A stretch of 64,000 nucleotides of DNA from JAVVEG01 sp032251455 (GTDB taxonomy: Bacteria; Pseudomonadota; Gammaproteobacteria; Pseudomonadales; Pseudohongiellaceae), in the NCBI GenBank assembly GCA_032251455.1, contig JAVVEG010000004.1, positions 134,697 to 198,696 of the forward strand, written 5' to 3'. This document shows positions 1-9,747 of the stretch, in pieces. Below the pieces are notes generated by a model. The model did not search any database. It saw nothing but the letters and a program-made list of their open reading frames with translations, and was not told the DNA's origin. Numbering within the stretch: position 1 is the stretch's first letter; each line of letters opens with the position of its first letter. The position numbers and the translations under genes are program-made.

Positions 1-717
1 CTGCCGGCCCGGTTCAACATCGACATTCCGGATGCAGATACCATCAGAGCCACACTGGGCAATCCGGAACAGGGCGAGCATATTCGCCGTATCTGGGCGT
101 CCTGGCTGCTAAGCATGCTGCTGATTTATGGCGTGCTGCCCCGGCTGCTGCTGAGTGGTCTCTGCCTGTTCCTGTTTCGCCGCCGCCTTGCTGGTTTCCG
201 CCTGGATCTTAAGCTGCCTGCCTACACCACCCTGCTGGCCAGACTCAAACCCCACAGTCAACCTGCCAACAGCAAGGACCAGCCTGCCCCGCCCAGCCTG
301 CCGGCATCTCATGCTGGCAGCTACGCTGGCGAGCTCATCACCGGCAGCCGGCAACTGATTCTTTTCGAGCTGGACCAGACTGCCGAACAATGGGCACAGC
401 CAAATCTGGCCCCGTTGGCCAAAGTGGAGAGCCGTGAGCAACGCCATCAGGTTCTGCAGCAGTTGCAGCAGGCCCCGGTTGAACGCCTGCTTATCGTTTG
501 CAACCGGCAGTTGTCGCCTGACCGCAGCACCCTGAACTGGATTGCCCAGGCTTCCTGGTATGCCCGCCAGACCACCGTGCTGTTGCTGGCCCAGGCAGAT
601 TCATCGCCGGATCACGAACGGGTGTCCAGTTGGCAGCACAGCCTGATCGACACCGGCTTTACTGCTGCCCAGCTGTACCTGGATAAAGAGCCTGCTGTAC
701 GCTGGTTGACTGAATGA
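1..717 (+). CDS. DUF2868 family membrane protein (5' truncated)
   Basis: The reading frame is open from base 1, so the N-terminus lies outside the window; 238 residues are visible. A hydrophobic segment around visible residues 34-58 (LLIYGVLPRLLLSGLCLFLF) looks like a membrane span followed by a basic stretch, with a soluble C-terminal domain of about 170 residues. The call rests on this architecture and on the neighbour: a DUF3482-type GTPase starts 10 bases after the stop, and DUF2868 and DUF3482 genes are commonly paired in gammaproteobacteria. The pair is probably co-transcribed and membrane associated. The function is unknown. Confidence 0.6.
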   Translation: MPARFNIDIPDADTIRATLGNPEQGEHIRRIWASWLLSMLLIYGVLPRLLLSGLCLFLFRRRLAGFRLDLKLPAYTTLLARLKPHSQPANSKDQPAPPSLPASHAGSYAGELITGSRQLILFELDQTAEQWAQPNLAPLAKVESREQRHQVLQQLQQAPVERLLIVCNRQLSPDRSTLNWIAQASWYARQTTVLLLAQADSSPDHERVSSWQHSLIDTGFTAAQLYLDKEPAVRWLTE

Positions 718-727
718 CAGCCCTGGC

Positions 728-2176
728 ATGAGCAGCGCCCGCAGCCAACACAGCTGCAAACCACTGGATGAACAACTGAAGATGCCCAAACCTGAACACA
801 ACCAGCCTCTGAAGATAGCCATTGTCGGCCATACCAATACCGGCAAGACTTCGCTGTTGCGGACGCTGAGCCGGGACCAGCGCTTTGGTCAGGTCTCGCC
901 CCGCCCCAGCACCACCCGGCAGGTCGAATCCATGCAGCTGATGATCGACTCACGCGCCGCTATCGAGCTGTTCGACACCCCTGGCATGGAAGACTCGATC
1001 GCCCTGCTGGAATACCTGGAACAACTCCAGGCCAGTGACGGCAGACGCCTGGATGGCCCTGAGCGCATCAAACTGTTTCTGCAACAGGCCGAGGCCGGCA
1101 AGCGCTTCGAGCAGGAAGCCCGGGTGTTGCGCCAGTTGTTGCACAGCGATGCCGGGCTCTATGTCATCGATGTTCGCGACCCCGTCCTGGCCAAGTATCG
1201 CGATGAACTGGAAATACTGAAATTGTGTGCTGTCCCCCTGTTGCCCCTGCTCAACTTTGTCCGGGCCGACAATGCCCAGGAACAGGCCTGGCGCGATACC
1301 CTGGCGCGGCTGGGGATGCATGTGCTGGTCCGTTTCGATACCGTCGCCCCGGCACTGGATGGAGAACGGGCGCTGTACACGACACTGGCCACCTTGCTGG
1401 ACAGGCATCGCGACACCTTCAATGCCATCATAGCCAGCCATGAGCAGGATGCCCGACAGCGCCATCAGGCCGCCCTGACCCTGCTGGCGGAACTGTTGCT
1501 GGAGGTTGCTGCCTGTCAGTTGCGCACAGCAGCTTCACCCCCCTCGGTCCTGCAGCAGGCAATAGAACGCCTGAACCAGAAGGTTCGGCAGCGGGAACAG
1601 CACTGCATCGCCAGACTGCTGACACTCTACAGCTTCTCTGCCAGTGATATCGAGACTGCCGGCCTGCCCATGATCGACGGACAGTGGCAGGAGGATCTGT
1701 TTGCCCCGGAAACACTGACCAGGCTGGGGGTGTCCGTAGGCGGTGGGGCGGCGGCAGGCGCAGCGGCGGGACTGGGCATCGACCTGATGCTGGGCGGGGT
1801 AACCCTGGGTACGGCTGCCACCCTGGGCGCACTGACTGGAGGCGGCCTGCAGACGCTGCGCCATTTTGGCCAGAATCTGCGCAGCAAACTGACCGGGCAA
1901 CATATCCTGCGTGTGGACGATGCCATTCTGCGCCTGCTGGCCAGCAGGCAACTGTTGCTGATCAAGGCACTTGAAGCCAGAGGGCACGCTGCCACCGGAA
2001 AAGTGTATTATACCCAGCCAGATCAACTCAATTTATCGATTTGGGCTTCTGGACTGCCTGCCGTGTTGCAGCGGGCCAGACGCAAGCCGCGCTGGTCCAA
2101 GGGCGATGACGGCGACCCCGGCCGGCACCAGGCCATCGAATCACTGATCCGCACATTGCAAGAACAATTGAACTGA
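728..2176 (+). CDS. DUF3482-type GTPase
   Basis: This 482-residue protein has an N-terminal GTPase domain with the P-loop GHTNTGKTS at residues 34-42 and a DTPG switch II motif near residue 82, followed by a long helical region. A glycine/alanine-rich hydrophobic stretch near residues 335-373 (VGGGAAAGAAAG, then LGGVTLGTAATLGALTGGG) could insert into or lie on the membrane. Family knowledge places such proteins next to DUF2868 membrane proteins, as here. The first ATG (728) has no obvious ribosome binding site; an ATG at 782 just ahead of the GTPase fold is an alternative. The cellular role is not known. Confidence 0.75.
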   Translation: MSSARSQHSCKPLDEQLKMPKPEHNQPLKIAIVGHTNTGKTSLLRTLSRDQRFGQVSPRPSTTRQVESMQLMIDSRAAIELFDTPGMEDSIALLEYLEQLQASDGRRLDGPERIKLFLQQAEAGKRFEQEARVLRQLLHSDAGLYVIDVRDPVLAKYRDELEILKLCAVPLLPLLNFVRADNAQEQAWRDTLARLGMHVLVRFDTVAPALDGERALYTTLATLLDRHRDTFNAIIASHEQDARQRHQAALTLLAELLLEVAACQLRTAASPPSVLQQAIERLNQKVRQREQHCIARLLTLYSFSASDIETAGLPMIDGQWQEDLFAPETLTRLGVSVGGGAAAGAAAGLGIDLMLGGVTLGTAATLGALTGGGLQTLRHFGQNLRSKLTGQHILRVDDAILRLLASRQLLLIKALEARGHAATGKVYYTQPDQLNLSIWASGLPAVLQRARRKPRWSKGDDGDPGRHQAIESLIRTLQEQLN

Positions 2177-2219
2177 ACGGGATGAACCAGGTGAGCCAGA
2201 TGAAACACAGGAGACCACC

Positions 2220-3482
2220 ATGTTGGCCATGACACGACTGCATACACAGGCATTGCGCCTGTCACTTCTACTGGTATTGATGGTTTGGGCAATGGGCCTG
2301 GGCGCCCAGGACAGCGACGAGCGCCTGCACTGGGTCACCAGCTGGGCCATGAGCCCCAGCTCTCTGCCCGCCAGTCTCGACCCCGCTACCGAACCCCAGT
2401 TGGTGAACCGGACCTTGCGCCAGGTCATCCATACCAGTGCCGGCGGTCAGGCTCTGCGCCTGCGTATATCGAATACCCACGGCACCTCGGCACTGCAGAT
2501 TGGCGCTGCCAGTATCGCCCTGCAAGACAATGGCAGTACCATCCAGGCCGGTTCCCTGCACCCCTTGAGCTTCAGCCAGCAGCAATCCATCAGTATTCCA
2601 CGCGGGGCAACCGTATTCAGCGACCCCATTCCCTTTGCCGTGCCGGCCACCAGCAACCTGAGCATCAGTCTGTACCTGCCTGCCGGCAGCAGCAAGCTGA
2701 CCACGCATCTGGCGGCACAACAAACTGCCTGGGTCTCGACCCCGGGAGACTTTACCGGGAGCACGGACTTTGCCGTGGCTGAAGAAACAAGCGCCTGGAA
2801 TTTCATCACCGCCCTGGATGTCGGCCGCACCGACCCGGCAACCACCATTGTTGCCGTCGGGGATTCCATCACCGATGGTGTCGGTTCGTCGCGGGATGCC
2901 AACCAGCGCTGGCCAAATCTGTTCTATCAGCGCTTGCTGGCTGAACCCCGGATGCCGGCCTTTGCGGTGGCCAATGCCGGCCTCAGTGGTAACCGTGTAG
3001 TGCAGGAAAACTCACCCCGCTTCGGGGAAAACCTGCAGGCCCGCTTCGAGCGAGATGTACTGGCGCTGAGCAATGTCAGCCACATCATCCTGCTGGAAGG
3101 AATCAATGATATCGGCATGGCCAATCTGTACCCTGGCGAGGAAGTCAGTGCCGAGGAGATCATCACCGCTTACCGGCAGATCATTGCCCGCAGCCGGGCA
3201 CGCGGCATACGGATTATCGGTGCCACGCTGACGCCTTATGCCGGCGCCGGTTACTACCGCGAGGAAGGTGATCTCAAGCGTCAGCAGGTCAATGCCTGGA
3301 TTCGCAACAGTGGCGAGTTCGATGGCGTCATCGACTTTGAGGCAGCAACCCGCGATCCGGCTGATCCAAAACAGCTGATCCCGCGTTTTACCCAGGACAA
3401 GCTGCATCCCAATGATGAAGGCTACCGGGCGATGGCCGAGATCATCGACCTGAACCTCTTCCGTACCGATGCCCAGCGCTGA
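2220..3482 (+). CDS. Secreted SGNH/GDSL hydrolase
   Basis: The 420-residue protein starts with a signal peptide (hydrophobic LSLLLVLMVWAMGLGAQ, cleavage likely after GAQ). It carries the four SGNH blocks: VGDSITDG with the nucleophile serine near residue 215, NAGLSGNRV, EGINDIG, and DKLHPND with the catalytic Asp/His near the C-terminus. The first 180 residues form a beta-rich accessory domain. This suggests an esterase or acetyl-esterase acting outside the cytoplasm on glycans or lipids; the substrate cannot be read from sequence. A GGAG ribosome binding site precedes the ATG at the usual distance. Confidence 0.85.
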   Translation: MLAMTRLHTQALRLSLLLVLMVWAMGLGAQDSDERLHWVTSWAMSPSSLPASLDPATEPQLVNRTLRQVIHTSAGGQALRLRISNTHGTSALQIGAASIALQDNGSTIQAGSLHPLSFSQQQSISIPRGATVFSDPIPFAVPATSNLSISLYLPAGSSKLTTHLAAQQTAWVSTPGDFTGSTDFAVAEETSAWNFITALDVGRTDPATTIVAVGDSITDGVGSSRDANQRWPNLFYQRLLAEPRMPAFAVANAGLSGNRVVQENSPRFGENLQARFERDVLALSNVSHIILLEGINDIGMANLYPGEEVSAEEIITAYRQIIARSRARGIRIIGATLTPYAGAGYYREEGDLKRQQVNAWIRNSGEFDGVIDFEAATRDPADPKQLIPRFTQDKLHPNDEGYRAMAEIIDLNLFRTDAQR

Positions 3483-3507
3483 TCCTCTGCAGGCACTAGA
3501 GAACCCA

Positions 3508-3918
3508 ATGGAAACCCCAAAAATTGCCGGAGTCATCGCACGCAAAGACCTGCCCCCTTATGCCCTGGCATTTGGTGCTGGCCTGGTGACCGCCTTTACC
3601 CTGGCCTCGATCAACGGAAACAGTGAGGCCTGGCTTGCCGGCAATTATTTCTGGCTGGGGATTCCCAGCATGTGCCTGTGCCAGTTCTTCATCTCCCGGC
3701 GCTATCCACAGCGGCCCTGGCGCTGGACTGTGAGCATGGCACTGGGGCAGGTATTCGCCGCCATTCTGCGCGGCAGCAGCACGGCACTAGGGCCAGTTGC
3801 CATTCTTTTCGTGCTGTTGCTCTCGATTCCACAGTTCCTGACCGGCACATTGGCAGCCGGCATCTCACGCACAAAAGCGCTAGAACCACCGCAACATGAC
3901 AAGGCAGATATTTCATGA
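3508..3918 (+). CDS. Small hypothetical membrane protein
   Basis: About 136 residues with three or four hydrophobic segments (for example LAFGAGLVTAFTLASI and VAILFVLLLSIPQFLTGTLA), so an inner membrane protein. The frame opens at 3469, overlapping the end of the hydrolase; 3508 is preferred because it avoids the overlap, but no strong ribosome binding site supports either. Its stop overlaps the hemH start in an ATGA arrangement, so translation of the two is probably coupled. I do not recognise a family. Confidence 0.6.
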   Translation: METPKIAGVIARKDLPPYALAFGAGLVTAFTLASINGNSEAWLAGNYFWLGIPSMCLCQFFISRRYPQRPWRWTVSMALGQVFAAILRGSSTALGPVAILFVLLLSIPQFLTGTLAAGISRTKALEPPQHDKADIS

Positions 3919-4991
3919 CATTTCAGGGCAGTCCCGAATTCACCCATCAACAAACAGATCGTATCGGGGTGCTGATCACCAATCTGGGTACGCCCGATGC
4001 CGCTACCCCGAAAGCCTTGCGGCGCTACCTGAAGCAGTTCCTCTGGGACCCTCGCGTGGTCGAAATCCCGCGCCCGCTTTGGTGGCTGATTCTGCATGCC
4101 TTCATTCTGCGGCTGCGTCCAGCCCGCTCGGCCAAAGCCTATGCCGAAGTGTTTACCCAGGAAGGCTCACCCTTGCTGGTGCATACCCGCAAGCAGGCCA
4201 AAGCCCTGCAGGCTGTACTGGAAGCCAAGGGGCACGATCAGGTGCTGGTTGACTTTGCCATGCGCTATGGCAATCCGTCGATGAACTCCGTGCTGGAATC
4301 CATGTTCAAGCAGGGTGTGCGCAAGCTGCTGGTCCTCCCGCTGTATCCCCAGTACTCGGCTTCCACCTCCGCCAGCACCTTTGATGCCCTGAGTGCGGAT
4401 TTTGCTCGTCGCCGCTGGTTGCCCGACCTGCGTTTCATCAGCCATTACCATGACTACCCGCCTTTCCTGGATGCCGCTGCAGCAAGAATCAAGGCACACT
4501 GGCAACAACACCCACGCGCCGACAAACTGCTTTTTTCCTATCACGGGGTGCCGCTGCGCTATCTGCACAATGGTGATCCCTACCACTGCGAATGCCACAA
4601 GACCTCGCGGCTACTGGCCGAACGCCTGGGGCTGGCGACCGGGGATTACCTGACCACGTTTCAATCCCGGTTTGGCCGCGCAGAATGGTTGCAGCCCTAC
4701 ACCGATGCCACACTGAAATCCCTGCCTGGCCAGGGCGTGCGCACCGTGCAGGTATTCTGTCCCGGTTTCTCGGCAGACTGCCTGGAAACCCTGGAAGAAA
4801 TCGGGGTGGAGAATCGCGACTACTTCCTCGCAGCCGGCGGAGAGAGTTACGAATACATCTCTGCGCTCAATGACCGTCCCGAGCATATCGATGCGCTGGC
4901 CACTCTGGTCCTGGACAATCTGCAGGGCTGGTCGCTGTCCCCGGATTCCGAGCGCCAGACCCGGGCCCAGGCCCTCGGTGCCGAACGCTGA
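3915..4991 (+). CDS. hemH: Ferrochelatase
   Basis: This 358-residue enzyme inserts ferrous iron into protoporphyrin IX in the last step of haem biosynthesis, as a cytoplasmic or peripheral membrane enzyme. The N-terminus (GVLITNLGTPDAATPKALRR) is diagnostic, the invariant histidine is in FSYHGVP near residue 213, and the distal acidic cluster is in the GFSADCLETLEEI segment. A cysteine-rich YHCECHK follows the active-site region. Its length matches the family. It begins within the stop codon of the preceding small membrane protein gene. Confidence 0.95.
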   Translation: MTFQGSPEFTHQQTDRIGVLITNLGTPDAATPKALRRYLKQFLWDPRVVEIPRPLWWLILHAFILRLRPARSAKAYAEVFTQEGSPLLVHTRKQAKALQAVLEAKGHDQVLVDFAMRYGNPSMNSVLESMFKQGVRKLLVLPLYPQYSASTSASTFDALSADFARRRWLPDLRFISHYHDYPPFLDAAAARIKAHWQQHPRADKLLFSYHGVPLRYLHNGDPYHCECHKTSRLLAERLGLATGDYLTTFQSRFGRAEWLQPYTDATLKSLPGQGVRTVQVFCPGFSADCLETLEEIGVENRDYFLAAGGESYEYISALNDRPEHIDALATLVLDNLQGWSLSPDSERQTRAQALGAER

Positions 4992-5105
4992 ATCGGCAGG
5001 CAAAACCCACCCTGGGTAAGACTTTAGGCAGGGATTGAGGCATAATGTCGGTTCGCCGCCAATCTCTTGTTTACCGCTGCAGCCCTCAGGCCTCAGGATA
5101 GTGCA

Positions 5106-7001
<1,896 letters not shown>

Positions 7002-7068
7002 GCATCACTTATTACAATCACCCATATCATTACAACCACCCACATCTTGACTGCAAAGAGTTAGAAGC

Positions 7069-8142
7069 ATGACCGAACAAAGAATGGACGACCTCAATAT
7101 TGAATCGATAGCCCCGTTGCTGACCCCGCAACAACTGAAAACCGAACTGCCCTTGCAGGGTCAGGCGCTGACTGCGGTCAGATCAGCCCGGGAAACGATT
7201 TTTTCAATTCTTGACCGCAAGGACCCGCGCCTGTTTGTGGTGGTTGGCCCCTGCTCCATCCATGACGTGGATGCCGCCATGGATTATGCCCGGCGTCTGC
7301 GCCAGCTGGCCGATGAGGTCAAGGATACGCTGTTCCTGGTCATGCGCGTCTATTTTGAAAAGCCGCGCACCTCGGTCGGCTGGAAAGGCCTGATCAATGA
7401 TCCTTACATGGATGATACTTTCAAGATCGAGGAAGGTCTGCGCAAGGGGCGGCGGCTGCTGCTGGATATCGCCGAGCTCGGCCTGCCCACCTCTACCGAA
7501 GCGCTTGATCCGATCTCACCACAGTATCTGCAGGACATCATCGCCTGGTCGGCCATCGGCGCCCGCACCACCGAATCACAGACGCATCGGGAAATGTCCA
7601 GCGGCCTGTCCTCGGCGGTAGGCTTCAAGAACGGCACCGATGGTGGCCTGACCGTTGCCATCAATGCCATGCAGTCGGTCAGCAGCCCCCACCGTTTCCT
7701 GGGCATCAACGCCCAGGGCCAGGTGGCCGTGGTGACCACCAAGGGCAACCCCTACGCCCATGTGGTGTTGCGCGGCGGCAGTGCCGGCCCCAATTACGAT
7801 TCCGTGCATGTGGCGCAATGCGAGGCCGCCCTGCACAAAGGGGGCGTCAGCAGCAACATCATGATCGACTGCAGCCATGCCAATTCCAACAAAGATCCGG
7901 CGATACAGTCCCTGGTGCTCAAGGATGTCACGCATCAGATTCTGGAGGGGAATACCTCGATCATTGGTGTGATGCTGGAAAGCAATATCCACTTTGGCAA
8001 TCAGTCGATTCCCAAGGATCTGTCACAGTTGAAGTATGGGGTGTCTGTCACCGATGCCTGCATCGACTGGCCTGAAACCGAACGCAGCATCAGGGAAATG
8101 GCGGAAAAACTGCGCCCCGTACTGCCCAAACGGAGCGCATAA
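7069..8142 (+). CDS. aroF: 3-deoxy-7-phosphoheptulonate synthase, AroF-like
   Basis: A 357-residue class I (AroAI-alpha) DAHP synthase condensing phosphoenolpyruvate and erythrose 4-phosphate, the first shikimate step. Signatures are VVGPCSIHD, RVYFEKPRTSVGWKGLINDP, IGARTTESQTHRE, GFKNGTDG and DCSHANSNK. The phrases ESNIHFGNQS and KYGVSVTDACIDW resemble the tyrosine-sensitive E. coli AroF more than AroG, but the actual feedback ligand cannot be assigned from sequence alone. It sits 67 bases after thiC on the same strand; no terminator is evident between them. Confidence 0.93.
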   Translation: MTEQRMDDLNIESIAPLLTPQQLKTELPLQGQALTAVRSARETIFSILDRKDPRLFVVVGPCSIHDVDAAMDYARRLRQLADEVKDTLFLVMRVYFEKPRTSVGWKGLINDPYMDDTFKIEEGLRKGRRLLLDIAELGLPTSTEALDPISPQYLQDIIAWSAIGARTTESQTHREMSSGLSSAVGFKNGTDGGLTVAINAMQSVSSPHRFLGINAQGQVAVVTTKGNPYAHVVLRGGSAGPNYDSVHVAQCEAALHKGGVSSNIMIDCSHANSNKDPAIQSLVLKDVTHQILEGNTSIIGVMLESNIHFGNQSIPKDLSQLKYGVSVTDACIDWPETERSIREMAEKLRPVLPKRSA

Positions 8143-8152
8143 GTTACCTCCT

Positions 8153-8812
8153 CTACATGCCACTGACAAAACGCAAGGGGACTGGTTCCTGCTCGGCCTG
8201 GCCCGCTGCTATCCAGGCCTGCACATGAGGGTGAGCCAACAGGGTGTCGACGTATAGCCTGGCTTCCTGGCTCAAATTGGCACCGTAAGACTTGAAACTG
8301 ATGGCGACCGGGGCAAACATACAATCGGCTATCGAAAAGCGGCCGAACAACCAGGGCCCCTCAAGACCATGCTTGCGGCGACAGCAGCTCCAGATGGCAT
8401 CGATGCGTGCAATCTCATCCGCAATCCGGTCCGAGACAAAAAGCTCAACCGAGGCCTTGCAGTTCATTGGCCAGTCTTTTTTCAGATGAGGAAATTCGGC
8501 ATGAATCTCGGCACAGACCGAGCGGGCAACGGCCCGTTTGCGAGGGTTGGCAGGCCAGCCGCGACCTGCCAGCAACTCCTCAGAGATGAATTCACACACT
8601 GCCAGTGAATCCCATACCGTGATTCCATTATGCAGCAGGGCAGGCACCTTGAGTGAAGGAGAGTACGGACCCAGCTTTTCCGCTGTATTGTCCTGATACA
8701 GGGCAATCACGATTTCCTTGAACGGGATGTCGAAGTGCTTGAGCAGCAACCAGGGACGCATGGACCAGGATGAGTAGTTCTTGTTGCCAATAACCAGTTT
8801 GGTAGTCTGCAT
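8153..8812 (-). CDS. Glutathione S-transferase family protein
   Basis: 219 residues with an N-terminal thioredoxin-like domain (KLVIGNKNYSSWSMRPWLLL, then SLKVPALLHNG and VWDSLAVCEF for glutathione binding) and a helical C-terminal domain. SSWSMRPW is typical of a YfcF-like subgroup in proteobacteria. It probably conjugates or reduces small electrophiles with glutathione in the cytoplasm; the substrate is unknown. It converges on aroF with only 10 bases between stops. Confidence 0.88.
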   Translation of the reverse strand: MQTTKLVIGNKNYSSWSMRPWLLLKHFDIPFKEIVIALYQDNTAEKLGPYSPSLKVPALLHNGITVWDSLAVCEFISEELLAGRGWPANPRKRAVARSVCAEIHAEFPHLKKDWPMNCKASVELFVSDRIADEIARIDAIWSCCRRKHGLEGPWLFGRFSIADCMFAPVAISFKSYGANLSQEARLYVDTLLAHPHVQAWIAAGQAEQEPVPLRFVSGM

Positions 8813-9005
8813 GATGGATGGCCTCTATGTTTACAAGCTTGAGCTTATTAAACACAAGGTTTATTACTGTCTCAGGCAACAATAAAGGCTATCTGCTGAC
8901 TAATTATGGCGAAAAAGAGGCAAGGACTTGAAACCCGGCAAAACCTTCACTAAATACCTGTAAATACTGTATATTCATCGCTCAAAATCCCTGACAGGAA
9001 TAATC

Positions 9006-9719
9006 ATGTCCCGACGCATTGCCATTGTCGAAGATGAAGCTGCCATCCGTGAGAATTACGCAGATGTGCTGCGCAAGCAAGGCTACGAAGTACAGACCTT
9101 TGCCAACCGCCGTGATGCCATGAAGTCCTTTGATCTGCGTCTGCCCAACCTGGCCATCATCGACATCGGACTGGAAAATGAAATCGATGGCGGTTTCGCA
9201 CTGTGCCAGAGCCTGCGCTCTCTGTCTGAAACGCTGCCCATCATTTTCCTGACCGCCCGTGACAACGATTTTGATACAGTCAGCGGCTTGCGCATGGGTG
9301 CTGATGACTACCTGACCAAGGATATCAGCCTGCCTCACCTGTCTGCCCGCATTGCTGCCCTGTTCCGACGGCTGGACGTCATGGACCAGCCGATCTCGCC
9401 CGAGCATCTGTTGCAGCGCGACAAACTGACCCTGGATATCGGCCGTCTTACCGTAAAATGGAATGGCATCCATGTGCCCCTGACAGTCACCGAGTTCTGG
9501 ATGGTGCATGCTCTGGTCAAGTTTCCCGGTCATGTCAAAAGCCGTCAGATACTGATGCAGGAATCGAAAATCTTTGTCGATGGCAGTACCATCACTTCAC
9601 ACGTCAAACGTATCCGCAAGAAGTTCATCCAGATGGACCCGCAGTTTGACTGTATAGAAACCGTCTACGGGATGGGCTATCGCTGGAATATACAGCACAA
9701 CAGCACTGTTGCTGACTGA
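9006..9719 (+). CDS. Response regulator, OmpR-type, dedicated-sortase-system-like
   Basis: 237 residues: a receiver domain (IAIVEDEAAIRENYADVLRK at the start, phosphoacceptor Asp in IIDIG near residue 53, Lys in YLTKDIS) and a C-terminal winged helix. The sequence around LRMGADDYLTKDISLPHL and the pairing with a very large sensor kinase resemble the regulator family described as the proteobacterial dedicated sortase system. That family match is from memory. No sortase or LPXTG target gene is in this window. An AGGA ribosome binding site precedes the ATG. It is co-oriented with the kinase gene 28 bases downstream. Confidence 0.82.
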   Translation: MSRRIAIVEDEAAIRENYADVLRKQGYEVQTFANRRDAMKSFDLRLPNLAIIDIGLENEIDGGFALCQSLRSLSETLPIIFLTARDNDFDTVSGLRMGADDYLTKDISLPHLSARIAALFRRLDVMDQPISPEHLLQRDKLTLDIGRLTVKWNGIHVPLTVTEFWMVHALVKFPGHVKSRQILMQESKIFVDGSTITSHVKRIRKKFIQMDPQFDCIETVYGMGYRWNIQHNSTVAD

Positions 9720-9747
9720 GTTCAGCATCATGGCACCAGGGTGACCG

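Noticed and set aside
8956..8980. LexA-like string (CTGTAAATACTGTATA) upstream of the response regulator
   Set aside because: It lacks the second CAG half at the right distance, so it does not meet the CTGT-N8-ACAG rule.
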